A stretch of DNA of 16,109 bases from M55B154 sp964345775 (GTDB lineage Bacteria > Spirochaetota > UBA4802 > UB4802), in NCBI GenBank assembly GCA_964345775.1, contig CAYFSO010000070.1, positions 1 through 16,109 on the forward strand, written 5' to 3'. This document shows, piece by piece, positions 1-7,686 of the stretch. Each line of letters starts with the position of its first letter. The stretch's first letter is position 1. The position numbers were made by a program, and so were the translations under genes. The notes beneath the pieces were generated by a model. That model did no database searches and was not told where the DNA came from. It was given only the letters and a program-made list of their open reading frames with translations.

Positions 1-1605
1 TATTGTCTTGGTTATGTACAGGGCCACGAACATACTGCACAGTACCCCGATGAACAATGTTACCGCGAATCCCTTTATAGGACCCGTGCCGAACTGTGAA
101 AGCACGAAGGCGGCAATGAGTGTTGTCAGGTTGGCATCAAAAATGGTCCAGAATGCCCTGTCAAACCCATTTGTCACCGCCATCCTTGCTGACTTGCCTG
201 ATCTCAATTCTTCTCTTATCCGTTCATAGATGATAACGTTGGCATCCACTGCCATACCCACAGTGAGAATAAAACCGGCAAAGCCGGGCAGTGTCAATGT
301 AAAACCGAGCCACGAGAGAAGTGCCATCATGAATATGGTATTAATGATAAGTCCCAGGGCTGCGATAATACCCGAGAACTTGTAATACAGGATGATGAAG
401 ACTATAACACCGAGGAGGCCAATGATGATAGCTTTTACCCCCGCCTCGATGGAGTCCTGTCCAAGGGAGGGGCCTACTGTTCGCTCCTCTATTATGGACA
501 GGTCAACCGGCAGTGCACCTTCCTTGATGATCCTTGCCAGGGCATGTACTTCCTCGTAGGTAAAGTCGCCCTGAATAACAGCCTGCCCGGTACTTATCTG
601 CACATTGATATTGGGCGCACTCCGTATCTTCTCATCTATAACGATGGCCAGTTTTTTGCCCTGGTTCTTTTCACTGGTCACCTCGGCAAACTTGGATGCA
701 CCTTCCGAGGTGAGTGTAAAATGTACCGCAAGCTGCTGGTATTCATCGGGGGCAACCCATGCCTTGTTGATCTCGTCACCTGCAAGGGCCACTTCTTTTT
801 TAAGGGCCATGGGATATGACGCATACAGCTTGTTGGTCTCTTCGTATCTCTGGTAGAAAAACAGTATTCTCAGGTTATCTGGAAGGTTGATATCATTGGA
901 CATCCTTTCCGCAACCCTTCTCAATTCAACCGGATCCTGTGGCAGGCCATCAGGAAGATTCTGGTTTACCCATTCCGATGCCTTCTGTGTGAACTTATCA
1001 CTGGCAAGCCTGTATTCAACACGCCCGGTTGTACCGATGGCCTTTTTTACGCTCTTTGGATTCTTTACACCCGGCAGCTGTATTTCTATAGCTTCGTTGC
1101 CGCGCGGTCGTATGGAAGGTTCAGATACGCCGAACTTGTCGACCCTGTTGCGTAGAAGCTCAAGGGCCTGCCTGGTAAGCTCGGTTCTCTCCTTTTCTGA
1201 AAGGGTTTGCTCCATCTTCGCTTCCATCTTGTCAAAGTTTGCCTGCAGTACCAGATGCATACCCCCCTGCAGGTCAAGCCCCAGGTTGATCTTCTTGGCA
1301 AGGACCGCGTCTTCTGCCCAGTGAGGCATCAACTTTGCATCGAGCACACCCGGAAATATCCTCACCTCGTTCATGACCGCGTCGCTCAGATTTATTCCTG
1401 ATACAAAAATTGCATTTTCTTTCTGCTCAACCTGGTAATCTTTATCCGCGAACCGCTGTGTAATAGATTGCACCTGTTCCCGGGTGACATTCTCGCTCAG
1501 CTCGATCTTCATCGTTTTCTCACCCACGGTGGGCAGAATAAGAATTACGGCGAATGCTATAAGTGCTAATATAAATATAACTCTGTAAAGCAGTCCTCTA
1601 GTCAT
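1..1605 (-). CDS. secD: Protein translocase subunit SecD (C-terminal end cut by window edge)
   Basis: SecD is an inner-membrane RND-type subunit that uses the proton gradient to pull secreted proteins through SecYEG from the periplasmic side. Visible here: an N-terminal membrane segment (about residues 6-25), the family signature LGLDLQGG at residues 108-115, a large periplasmic region, then several membrane helices from about residue 375. The conserved GMAVDANVIIYERIREE motif has its first Asp at residue 454. The frame is open through 535 codons to the left edge and the last residues read YITKTI, so at most a short tail should be missing unless this is a SecDF fusion. The ATG at 1605 is preceded by a purine-rich AGGAAGAGG. 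It lies 23 bases after the acidic membrane protein gene and downstream of yajC, the usual yajC-secD arrangement with one extra gene inserted. Confidence 0.96.
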   Translation of the reverse strand, partial: MTRGLLYRVIFILALIAFAVILILPTVGEKTMKIELSENVTREQVQSITQRFADKDYQVEQKENAIFVSGINLSDAVMNEVRIFPGVLDAKLMPHWAEDAVLAKKINLGLDLQGGMHLVLQANFDKMEAKMEQTLSEKERTELTRQALELLRNRVDKFGVSEPSIRPRGNEAIEIQLPGVKNPKSVKKAIGTTGRVEYRLASDKFTQKASEWVNQNLPDGLPQDPVELRRVAERMSNDINLPDNLRILFFYQRYEETNKLYASYPMALKKEVALAGDEINKAWVAPDEYQQLAVHFTLTSEGASKFAEVTSEKNQGKKLAIVIDEKIRSAPNINVQISTGQAVIQGDFTYEEVHALARIIKEGALPVDLSIIEERTVGPSLGQDSIEAGVKAIIIGLLGVIVFIILYYKFSGIIAALGLIINTIFMMALLSWLGFTLTLPGFAGFILTVGMAVDANVIIYERIREELRSGKSARMAVTNGFDRAFWTIFDANLTTLIAAFVLSQFGTGPIKGFAVTLFIGVLCSMFVALYITKTI

Positions 1606-1628
1606 GATACCTCTTCCTGTTGCTATTG

Positions 1629-2348
1629 TTAAACTTTGGGAAACCTGCGAAGTACCCTGCCGGGGCGTTCCCTGGCACGTACACGATATAGTATGAATAC
1701 CAGGAATATAATAAGCCCCAGGATGATCCAGGCCACAATGTCGGTTGTTTCCTTGTCCATTCCGAAAAGTCCACTGCCCTGCGCTTCTTCTTTACTTACT
1801 TCTTCCTGGTCTTCAGTATTTGCCAGTATCTGTTCTGATGAGACAGTCTCCTCAAGCTCTATACCGGCTATTCTCCGGTACTTGAAGGGGCCCTCCGCAA
1901 TAGAAAGCAATTCTCTTTCCACCCCGGGAGCTTCTTCCTTCTTCGCGGATCCCGGCTGCTCCCCGGCTGTATTTCCGGCAGGTTTTTCCTTTACCTGTTC
2001 CTTTTCCCTGGCAGCTTCCGCGCGGGCCGGTTCTTCATCGTCGACAGGTGTGCTGTCACGGGTAGCAGGCTTCTTTTCCGGTTTGTCTTCCGGTTTGTCT
2101 TCCAGCTTTTCTACTGGTTCAGACGAACTGTCTACCTTTTGTTTCTCTTCATCAGTACGGGCTTCCTTTTTATCTGTTTTTTCAACAGTCTCATCAGGTG
2201 ATCCCGCCTCTTTCACCTTTTCAACTTCGGGCGAAACTGGTTCTTTCGGTGGCTGCACCGCATCTTCCTGTGCCCCGCACGGAACCAGGACAAGCAGAAA
2301 AAAAAGAACGACTGCACCCCACCTGATATGTCGAATACCCTTATTCAT
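1629..2348 (-). CDS. Acidic single-pass membrane protein of unknown function between yajC and secD
   Basis: I do not recognise this 239-residue protein. It has a signal-type hydrophobic N-terminus (about residues 9-27, probable cleavage near CGAQ). Residues 28-150 are low-complexity and rich in Glu, Lys and Pro with repeated EDKPE/EKKP units. A more ordinary segment of about 150-200 contains the string GPFKYRRIAGIELEETVSS. One strong membrane helix follows at about 206-224, and the tail is short and Arg-rich (RVRARERPGRVLRRF). Positive-inside logic puts the tail in the cytoplasm and the long acidic region in the periplasm. It starts 21 bases after yajC and stops 23 bases before secD, so it should be co-transcribed with export genes. 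A role as a Sec accessory or tether is inference only. No good Shine-Dalgarno precedes the ATG, so it may depend on coupling to yajC. Confidence 0.8.
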   Translation of the reverse strand: MNKGIRHIRWGAVVLFFLLVLVPCGAQEDAVQPPKEPVSPEVEKVKEAGSPDETVEKTDKKEARTDEEKQKVDSSSEPVEKLEDKPEDKPEKKPATRDSTPVDDEEPARAEAAREKEQVKEKPAGNTAGEQPGSAKKEEAPGVERELLSIAEGPFKYRRIAGIELEETVSSEQILANTEDQEEVSKEEAQGSGLFGMDKETTDIVAWIILGLIIFLVFILYRVRARERPGRVLRRFPKV

Positions 2349-2369
2349 AATACTGCTGTTTCGGTACGT

Positions 2370-2693
2370 TCAGGAAACCTTTGACTGGATTGCGCTCTTG
2401 GAAAATTCCACCTTGGTGCCGTCTGCTATCTTCAGCACAACGATGCCTTCATCCGGCTTCAGGTTGGCTATAACACCGTAAATACCACCCACCGTGATGA
2501 CCTTGTCACCTTTCTGCAGGGCTTCTATCATCTTTTTCCGGTCTTTCTCTTTTTTCTGAGAAGGCCTTATCAGTAAAAAGTAGAATATCAATACCATCAG
2601 GCCAAGGGGAACCAGGCTCATCCACCCGCTTCCAGAAGAAGGCCCTGATCCGCCCGCCTGGGCATACGCAACTGTTATTAATTGTGCAAACAA
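2370..2693 (-). CDS. yajC: Sec translocase accessory protein YajC, TTG start
   Basis: YajC is a small inner-membrane protein that associates with SecDF and the Sec holocomplex. The protein has a Gly/Ser-rich N-terminus, one membrane helix containing GLMVLIFYFLLIRPSQKK (the IRPQQKK-like family signature), then a basic stretch and the compact C-terminal domain with LQKGDKVITVGGIYGVI. An upstream in-frame TTG at 2711 would give 113 residues, but the strong AGGAGG at 2700-2705 lies inside that extension and sits 6 bases before the TTG at 2693. I therefore place the start at 2693, giving 107 residues, a normal YajC length. It is the first gene of a three-gene run with the acidic membrane protein and secD. 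Confidence 0.93.
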   Translation of the reverse strand: MFAQLITVAYAQAGGSGPSSGSGWMSLVPLGLMVLIFYFLLIRPSQKKEKDRKKMIEALQKGDKVITVGGIYGVIANLKPDEGIVVLKIADGTKVEFSKSAIQSKVS

Positions 2694-2699
2694 AATGCA

Positions 2700-2705
2700 C
2701 CTCCT
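2700..2705 (-). promoter_or_regulatory. Shine-Dalgarno AGGAGG that fixes the yajC TTG start
   Basis: The minus strand carries AGGAGG followed by six bases (TGCATT) and then TTG at 2693. This is near-ideal spacing for ribosome binding. It excludes the longer in-frame start at 2711, which would place the ribosome site inside the coding sequence. Confidence 0.75.
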
Positions 2706-2731
2706 GATCAAATCACAAAATCACTGCTGCA

Positions 2732-2760
2732 CACTTAAAGCATTGAAGTTTTTATGTCAA
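2732..2760 (-). promoter_or_regulatory. Candidate promoter upstream of yajC
   Basis: An exact TTGACA (2755-2760, minus strand) lies in the spacer between the L,D-transpeptidase gene and yajC. Seventeen bases downstream the hexamer is TAAGTG, a poor -10 match. The -35 match and its position suggest that yajC-secD can be transcribed separately from the bamA operon. The weak -10 keeps this tentative. Confidence 0.35.
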
Positions 2761-2793
2761 CACAAATATCCCGTGTACATCCTATCAGTTCTA

Positions 2794-3483
2794 TCAGGGA
2801 TCGATGATCACCGGTGTACCTCTCTGCACGTACTTCTCAAGGTCTACAATATCCTTGTTGTACATGCGTATACACCCACTTGAAGAAAGGTGACCAACTG
2901 ATCCAGGGTCGCAATTACCATGAATGGCTATCCCTGATCCGATGGAGGGAACCCTGCCGTTTTTCAGGGGCAGCTTCCCGTCACTTTTTGCCTTTTCATA
3001 CCTTTTACGGTCATCCATGTTGGGATACGATATACGGAAAAACCGTGGACCATACGCGTTATCACCCAGGTCCTGGTCGGGTTTGCCGTACCGGTAATGC
3101 CCGTCCCGTGCCCTGAAATACACGCTGTTCATTGCCCTGAGTTTGCGATACGAGCTTGAATCTTTCGGGGCATCCATGCTGAGTATCTCTGTAATATAAT
3201 ACGTCCCTTCCGGTGTACGGTTATCACCGGCATGCAGTTTTGTTTTCTTATCAGGATTGAGGCCGTACCCGATCTTGTATTCCGCAACTACTTCACCCTG
3301 CCGGTTGTACACGGACATCTTAAAATCTTTTTTGCTGATATAAAGCGCGTACTTGCCGCTTGATTCAACGAAAGCATCACGCAATCGTAATTGTACATCA
3401 CTGGTCATCTCTTTGCATGAAAGAGAAACAGTGGAAAACACAACCAGGAACAGTACCACGCATATTCGTTTCATCATTCCCAT
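2794..3483 (-). CDS. L,D-transpeptidase (YkuD family) with lipoprotein-like signal
   Basis: YkuD-family L,D-transpeptidases form 3-3 cross-links in peptidoglycan or attach proteins to it, working in the periplasm. The catalytic signature is intact: IAIHGN with His188 and SSSGCIRM with the nucleophile Cys204, counted from the first Met. Earlier family features include YALYISKKDFKMSVY near the start of the catalytic domain and TPEGTYYI. The N-terminus MGMMKRICVVLFLVVFSTVS then LSC looks like a lipoprotein signal with Cys23, although position -3 is Ser, which is loose. Alternative starts are ATG at 3483, 3477 and 3474; the one at 3477 has AGGG six bases upstream. It begins two bases after the stop of the Skp-like gene, so the two are likely translationally coupled. 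I infer a role in envelope assembly alongside BamA. Confidence 0.93.
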   Translation of the reverse strand: MGMMKRICVVLFLVVFSTVSLSCKEMTSDVQLRLRDAFVESSGKYALYISKKDFKMSVYNRQGEVVAEYKIGYGLNPDKKTKLHAGDNRTPEGTYYITEILSMDAPKDSSSYRKLRAMNSVYFRARDGHYRYGKPDQDLGDNAYGPRFFRISYPNMDDRKRYEKAKSDGKLPLKNGRVPSIGSGIAIHGNCDPGSVGHLSSSGCIRMYNKDIVDLEKYVQRGTPVIIDP

Positions 3484-3485
3484 CC

Positions 3486-3986
3486 CTACCTGTTTACCGG
3501 TTCTCCCCGTATTTTTCTTGAAACAAGCTCGCGAAGGACCTGGCGTGTTATATCGTATTCCTTTTTTGAATATATAACAGTATTTCCACCACCCAGCACC
3601 AGGTTATACCCGTGTCGCCTGGCAACATCCTTTGCGGCATCTTCTATCTGGTCAAGGAATCTCTTCTTGTACGATCCCTCTTTTTGTTTCAGTGCTCTTA
3701 ACTTTTTTCTTAAGCCTTCCAGTTTTTGCTGATACTGCTTACGTTTGGCCGGGTCTGCTTCTGCCAGCATGGTATCCTCGGTTTCCTGTATCTTCTGGAA
3801 CAATTTCCGTGACCTTTCCTGCAGGGAGGAAGCACCCCCATCACGTGAAAGGAGGTACTGGTACAATACTTCAACCTGTACATACCGGATTACCGGCACT
3901 TCCCTTTCCGACGTGTCCAGCATGGGTTTCTGGTATGAACAACCAGCCAGCATCACCACCAGGAGTATGTTGACAAGAAGCCTCAT
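3486..3986 (-). CDS. Skp/OmpH-family periplasmic chaperone-like lipoprotein
   Basis: The 166-residue protein has a clear lipobox (LAGC, Cys16), so it should be lipid-anchored rather than soluble like Escherichia coli Skp. The middle, about residues 50-115, is a charged coiled coil (repeated KLEGLRKKLRALKQK-type heptads). The C-terminal part has the OmpH hallmarks: an AAKDVARRHGYNLVL strand-helix piece, then YSKKEYDITRQVLREL. Skp family proteins form trimers whose coiled-coil arms hold unfolded outer-membrane proteins for delivery to BamA. It starts two bases after the bamA stop and ends two bases before the L,D-transpeptidase start. The bamA-skp order is a common one, which supports the call. 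Whether it is a true Skp or a diverged relative is not decidable from sequence alone. Confidence 0.85.
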   Translation of the reverse strand: MRLLVNILLVVMLAGCSYQKPMLDTSEREVPVIRYVQVEVLYQYLLSRDGGASSLQERSRKLFQKIQETEDTMLAEADPAKRKQYQQKLEGLRKKLRALKQKEGSYKKRFLDQIEDAAKDVARRHGYNLVLGGGNTVIYSKKEYDITRQVLRELVSRKIRGEPVNR

Positions 3987-3988
3987 CC

Positions 3989-6511
3989 TCAGAATCTCAT
4001 GTCACCTATACCAAACTGAAATTCGTAACCGCTGATCTCTTCAAAATACCCTTTCTCACTGCCTACCCATTCAAGCTTTTTACCGAACCAGAAACGAAGC
4101 GGCATCATGGGTATCTGTATCTTGAACCCGAACCCGTATGAATATTTAAAGTAGGACATCAGGTCAATTTCGTCAATTTCATCTATATCATAGACCAATC
4201 CCGCCTGCTTGTCCTCGTTTATCCGCTCCAGTGTATCCGCTTCAAGGGTCTGCTCCCAGAAATTATCTGTCCACATTGAACCGGCATCAAAGAACATAAC
4301 GAACCACAGAAGCTGCGGATGAATGGGGATCCTGAACTCCGCCCCGTAGAGTATCCGGTGAAACAGCCCGTACCGCCATGAGCTTGGCAGGGCAAAGTCA
4401 AGATACTGCCATCCACGCAGGGTCTCCGGTCCGCCAATATACAGCCTGTCCTCGGATTCAAGCCAGGGGTTCTTGTCCCTGTCCTGGAATCCCTGCACCT
4501 GGTTCCTGAACCATGGGGGGGACAGGAAGTTGGCATTACCCCGAAGCTCAATTACACAGGGATGCGTTTTCAGGAAAGGCAGGTTGAAGGGCGAATAGTA
4601 ATAGTACAACTCCGGTGAATACTTGATATAGTGATCATCACCCCTGAGCAGGTAACCACCTGTAAAGGTGGTAGAGAATTCCGCCCTCCAGCCCCTGGTG
4701 GGGTTCATGTAATTGTCCTTGGAATCACGGTACGCGTAGAATGTCAGCTTGCGTTTTTCCTGCGTTCCCAGTGACTGCTCTATGAAAACCGTGTCGGTGC
4801 TGTTCCCGCTGGCGTTCAGTATCTTCTTGAACGAGTGGTTCCAGACGGTACCAATACCGTAATGTAACCAGAACCTGTAGCTGAGCCCAAGCGAATACCC
4901 GTAGGATCTCTTCTGGTGTTCGGCGGTTTCGTTATTCTCAGTAAATATGGAACTCTGCTCAAGTGTACTGAGCATGTAAAATATTGACGCGTTAAACCCG
5001 ATGGGCTTATCGAGCAGCCACCGCTCGTTGAATCCCAGGGTCACCGAGCTTCTCATTGGCCCGTACTCGAATCGCAGGGACACCCGCTGGCCGTTACCCA
5101 TGAGGTTGTTCTCTGCCACGTCGGCGAAGATGGAGAATCCCGTCATGGTGCCGTACCCGCCGCCAAGCGAGATGGTACCGGTGGGCTGCTCTTCCACGTC
5201 AACGATGAGGTTCATCAGCCCTTCCTTGGTTCCAGGCCGTACGTCAAAGTTAACCTCCTTGAAGAATCCCAGGTTGTACACCCTTTCACGGGAAAGCTGC
5301 ATCTTGCGGGAGTCAAAGAGCTGGCCTTCTTCAACAACCAGCTCACGCCGTATCACCTTGTCCTTGGTCTTCTGGTTGCCCTTGATGATGATGTTCTCTA
5401 TGTACGCCTGTGAGCCTTCACGGATGGTAAAATGGACCTTCAGGTAGTTTCGCTTCTCGGTTTTCCCGTCCACCTCTACTTCTTTCTGCGTTAACTCCCT
5501 CTCCGGGATTATACGGGCAAATATATAGCCCTTTGAAGCGTAGGTAAAACTGATCATCTGGCGGTCTTGCTGAAACGCGGTATCGTTGAAGGGTTCTCCT
5601 TTCTTGTTCTGCTGAAACTGCTCAAAAAATACCTTCTTCTCGAACACCTCGTTACCCTTCATGGTGTACCCGTTAAAATAGTATTTTTCACCTTCGCTCA
5701 GCTTTATGGTTATATGGATGGTTCGGTTTTCTTTCTTGTTGGGATTGGCCCACTGGTACTCAACGGTGTCCTCGATGATCTGCGCGTCAAGGTAGCCAAG
5801 TTCCCGGTAATACCCCAGTATCTTCCCCTTGTCCTGCTCGTAGGTGGTACGGTTGAAGGTGCCGTCCTTGAAAAAACCTTCCTCGCTGGTCTCCATCAGC
5901 CCCTTCAACCTGGTCATGGAAACCACGTTGGTTCCAAGTATTGATATTCGATGTACCTTTATCTCTTCGCCCTCGTCTACAAGGAAATAGACATTGACGG
6001 CATTTTCCTCGTCTTCATCCTTTTTTACACGGTAGGACACCACCGCGTTGAACATTCCCTCTTCCAGGTACTTGTTCTTGATTATCTGCACGGACTGTTC
6101 GATCCTGTCCTTCCTGAGAACATTACCTTCTTTAATGGTAAGTTCCTCTTTCAGGGTCATGTCACTCAATTCGCTTACACCGCGCATCTCGATCTTCTCG
6201 ACAACGGGACGCTCATCACATACGAAACGGACTCGGACACCATCCTGGTATTCTTCTACTTCTACCACCACGTCTTCGAATTCGCCGTACTTGAATACCT
6301 TCTTGATGTCTTCCCTGATCTCCACCGACTTGAGGGGATACCCCACCTCCGTGGTAATAATATCAACCAGGTCGTCTTCGTCCACGTTGGTAATTCCCTT
6401 GATTTCGATCTTGCGGACAGTCTTTCCCTCGTACTCGGAGGGCTGGCTGAACCCGCCGTTGAAAGCAAACAGCATTGTAAACGATAAAAGGGATATAATA
6501 AAATTCCTCAT
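3989..6511 (-). CDS. bamA: Outer membrane protein assembly factor BamA
   Basis: BamA folds and inserts beta-barrel proteins into the outer membrane. The 840-residue length is typical. It has a signal peptide (about residues 1-23, ending GGFSQ), then an N-terminal series of POTRA domains to about residue 430. Recognisable POTRA openings include VRKIEIKGITNVDEDDL, VEKIEMRGVSELSD, VHRISILGTNVVS and IENIIIKGNQKTKDKVIRREL. The barrel follows, with EEQPTGTISLGGGYG at its entry, the loop-6 motif LRGW at residues 698-701 (VRGF in E. coli) after GGPET, and a C-terminal Phe. The ATG at 6511 has AAGGA about 11 bases upstream, a rather long spacing. It is followed at two-base spacing by the Skp-like gene. 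No lipid A (lpx) genes follow, unlike the proteobacterial layout. Confidence 0.97.
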   Translation of the reverse strand: MRNFIISLLSFTMLFAFNGGFSQPSEYEGKTVRKIEIKGITNVDEDDLVDIITTEVGYPLKSVEIREDIKKVFKYGEFEDVVVEVEEYQDGVRVRFVCDERPVVEKIEMRGVSELSDMTLKEELTIKEGNVLRKDRIEQSVQIIKNKYLEEGMFNAVVSYRVKKDEDEENAVNVYFLVDEGEEIKVHRISILGTNVVSMTRLKGLMETSEEGFFKDGTFNRTTYEQDKGKILGYYRELGYLDAQIIEDTVEYQWANPNKKENRTIHITIKLSEGEKYYFNGYTMKGNEVFEKKVFFEQFQQNKKGEPFNDTAFQQDRQMISFTYASKGYIFARIIPERELTQKEVEVDGKTEKRNYLKVHFTIREGSQAYIENIIIKGNQKTKDKVIRRELVVEEGQLFDSRKMQLSRERVYNLGFFKEVNFDVRPGTKEGLMNLIVDVEEQPTGTISLGGGYGTMTGFSIFADVAENNLMGNGQRVSLRFEYGPMRSSVTLGFNERWLLDKPIGFNASIFYMLSTLEQSSIFTENNETAEHQKRSYGYSLGLSYRFWLHYGIGTVWNHSFKKILNASGNSTDTVFIEQSLGTQEKRKLTFYAYRDSKDNYMNPTRGWRAEFSTTFTGGYLLRGDDHYIKYSPELYYYYSPFNLPFLKTHPCVIELRGNANFLSPPWFRNQVQGFQDRDKNPWLESEDRLYIGGPETLRGWQYLDFALPSSWRYGLFHRILYGAEFRIPIHPQLLWFVMFFDAGSMWTDNFWEQTLEADTLERINEDKQAGLVYDIDEIDEIDLMSYFKYSYGFGFKIQIPMMPLRFWFGKKLEWVGSEKGYFEEISGYEFQFGIGDMRF

Positions 6512-6569
6512 GGGTGCTATAATCCTTTATGGTATATACGTGCCTGTGTATATTGTATATTCGCAAGCC

Positions 6570-6598
6570 TTGTTACAGGTCATGGTTCATGCTGTCAA
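6570..6598 (-). promoter_or_regulatory. Candidate promoter upstream of bamA
   Basis: The exbD-bamA spacer holds an exact TTGACA (6593-6598, minus strand) and, 17 bases on, TAACAA, a three-of-six -10 match. It would give bamA and the two genes behind it their own transcript with a leader of about 50-60 bases. The rest of this 107-base spacer is AT-rich, with short TGTATATT repeats and no further gene. Confidence 0.35.
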
Positions 6599-6618
6599 GG
6601 AATAATGTTCACCGCTGA

Positions 6619-7038
6619 TCAGCGCGACTTTACCGTTGAAAGGGTGAATTTCGGTATCCCCGCCCTGTTCAACAGGTCCATTACCTTTACTATCTTTTCA
6701 TAATCCGCCTTTCTGTCTCCCCTGATGATGACCGCGTTATCGCCCACCTTTTCCTTTCTTTTGCTGAACTCGTCCAGTAACGCGTTTTCATCATACTTCA
6801 CGTCATTGATGTATATCTCGTTGTTATCTTTAATGGAGATGACCATCTCGCCGGGCCTGGCCTGGGCCGACTGGACCGCCCGTGGAAGATGCACCGTAAT
6901 AGAAGAGAGGGAACCCATGCTTGAGGTAACCATGAAAAACGCCACCAGCAGGAATACCAGGTCGATAAGGGAGGTAACATCTATTTGCGCTTTTCGCTGA
7001 TGCTTGGTCTTAAAGCTGAAGGTCCGGGTCATTATCAT
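6619..7038 (-). CDS. exbD: Biopolymer transport protein ExbD
   Basis: ExbD pairs with ExbB in an inner-membrane proton-driven motor that energises TonB-type systems; TolR is the close relative. The 139-residue protein has a short basic cytoplasmic N-terminus, one membrane helix containing the conserved IDVTSLIDLVFLLVAFFMVTSS with the proton-relay Asp26, then a periplasmic domain with EIYINDVKYD and IIRGDRKADYEKIVKVMDLL, ending in the IPKFTLST strand typical of ExbD. Its ATG overlaps the exbB stop in ATGA, so translation is coupled. A second in-frame ATG is at 7032. No tonB gene is visible within the window. Confidence 0.95.
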   Translation of the reverse strand: MIMTRTFSFKTKHQRKAQIDVTSLIDLVFLLVAFFMVTSSMGSLSSITVHLPRAVQSAQARPGEMVISIKDNNEIYINDVKYDENALLDEFSKRKEKVGDNAVIIRGDRKADYEKIVKVMDLLNRAGIPKFTLSTVKSR

Positions 7039-7670
7039 CCCCCATCCTTCTCATCACAGCCTGGCAGGGTCATGGCACTGTTGGCAACATACTCGATCTC
7101 TTTTACAAAGAACTCCGCCCTGCTTACCAGGTAATTGTAGAATATCCAGGACGGTATTGCCACCAGCAGTCCGAAGGCGGTGGTGATGAGGGCCTCCGCG
7201 ATACCATAGGCCAGGAGGTCGTGTGCCATGGGCCCCACACGGGAAAGCCCGCTGAATGATTTCATCATCCCGGTAACCGTTCCCAGCAACCCGAACATTG
7301 GCGCAATGGTTGCCACCGTGGCGATAACCCCGATATTCTTTTCAATACTCATGATGGCCTTCTGGGAATAATCTGAGACGATCCGCTGACGGGTTTCGTT
7401 CCCGGAAATACCACCCGTTACCCTGGCAAGCATTTCAACTATGGGCCCGGTATAATTTTCGCAAACCCTTTTGGCATCTTCTGTTTTCCCCCCGGAACAG
7501 TACGCCCGCACCGATTCCACCAGTTGTGTATAATCATACTTGATCCTTGAATAGAACACGAGCCGTTCAATTATCACGGCAAGGGCCAGTATGGAGCAGA
7601 TGACAATGGGGGTGAGCATCACCCAGAGGGGTATGGAGTCAAATATTCCTATTATGGTACCACTTTGCAT
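7035..7670 (-). CDS. exbB: MotA/TolQ/ExbB-family proton channel, ExbB
   Basis: ExbB is the channel-forming partner of ExbD. Three membrane helices are visible: one near the N-terminus (VMLTPIVICSILALAVII), one containing the family signature APMFGLLGTVTGMMKSF, and one with ITTAFGLLVAIPSWIFYNYL. The cytoplasmic stretch between helices 1 and 2 holds YDYTQLVESVRAYC. Two starts are possible: a TTG at 7685, one base past the upstream stop, giving 216 residues, or the ATG at 7670 giving 211. Neither has a strong ribosome site. I chose the ATG because GGGA lies nine bases before it. It follows the barrel gene almost without a gap and overlaps exbD, so the three form one unit. Confidence 0.94.
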   Translation of the reverse strand: MQSGTIIGIFDSIPLWVMLTPIVICSILALAVIIERLVFYSRIKYDYTQLVESVRAYCSGGKTEDAKRVCENYTGPIVEMLARVTGGISGNETRQRIVSDYSQKAIMSIEKNIGVIATVATIAPMFGLLGTVTGMMKSFSGLSRVGPMAHDLLAYGIAEALITTAFGLLVAIPSWIFYNYLVSRAEFFVKEIEYVANSAMTLPGCDEKDGG

Positions 7671-7686
7671 ATAGCTGTTTCCCAAT

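Noticed and set aside
1636..2481. Long plus-strand open frame opposite the acidic protein and yajC genes
   Set aside because: Its product is a Ser/Thr/Phe-rich low-complexity sequence, the mirror of the Glu/Lys/Pro-rich minus-strand gene, and it crosses two minus-strand genes. YajC is certain on the other strand.
2782..2797. Direct repeat CTATCAG twice at nine-base spacing after the L,D-transpeptidase gene
   Set aside because: Too short to assign, and it overlaps the stop codon region; no terminator structure was found with it.
5951..6487. Plus-strand open frames opposite the POTRA region of bamA
   Set aside because: They are antisense to an unambiguous BamA and have no domain features.
6613..6624. 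Perfect 12-base palindrome CGCTGATCAGCG across the exbD stop codon
   Set aside because: It has no loop and no T-run, so it is not a terminator, and it overlaps coding sequence; likely chance or a minor site.
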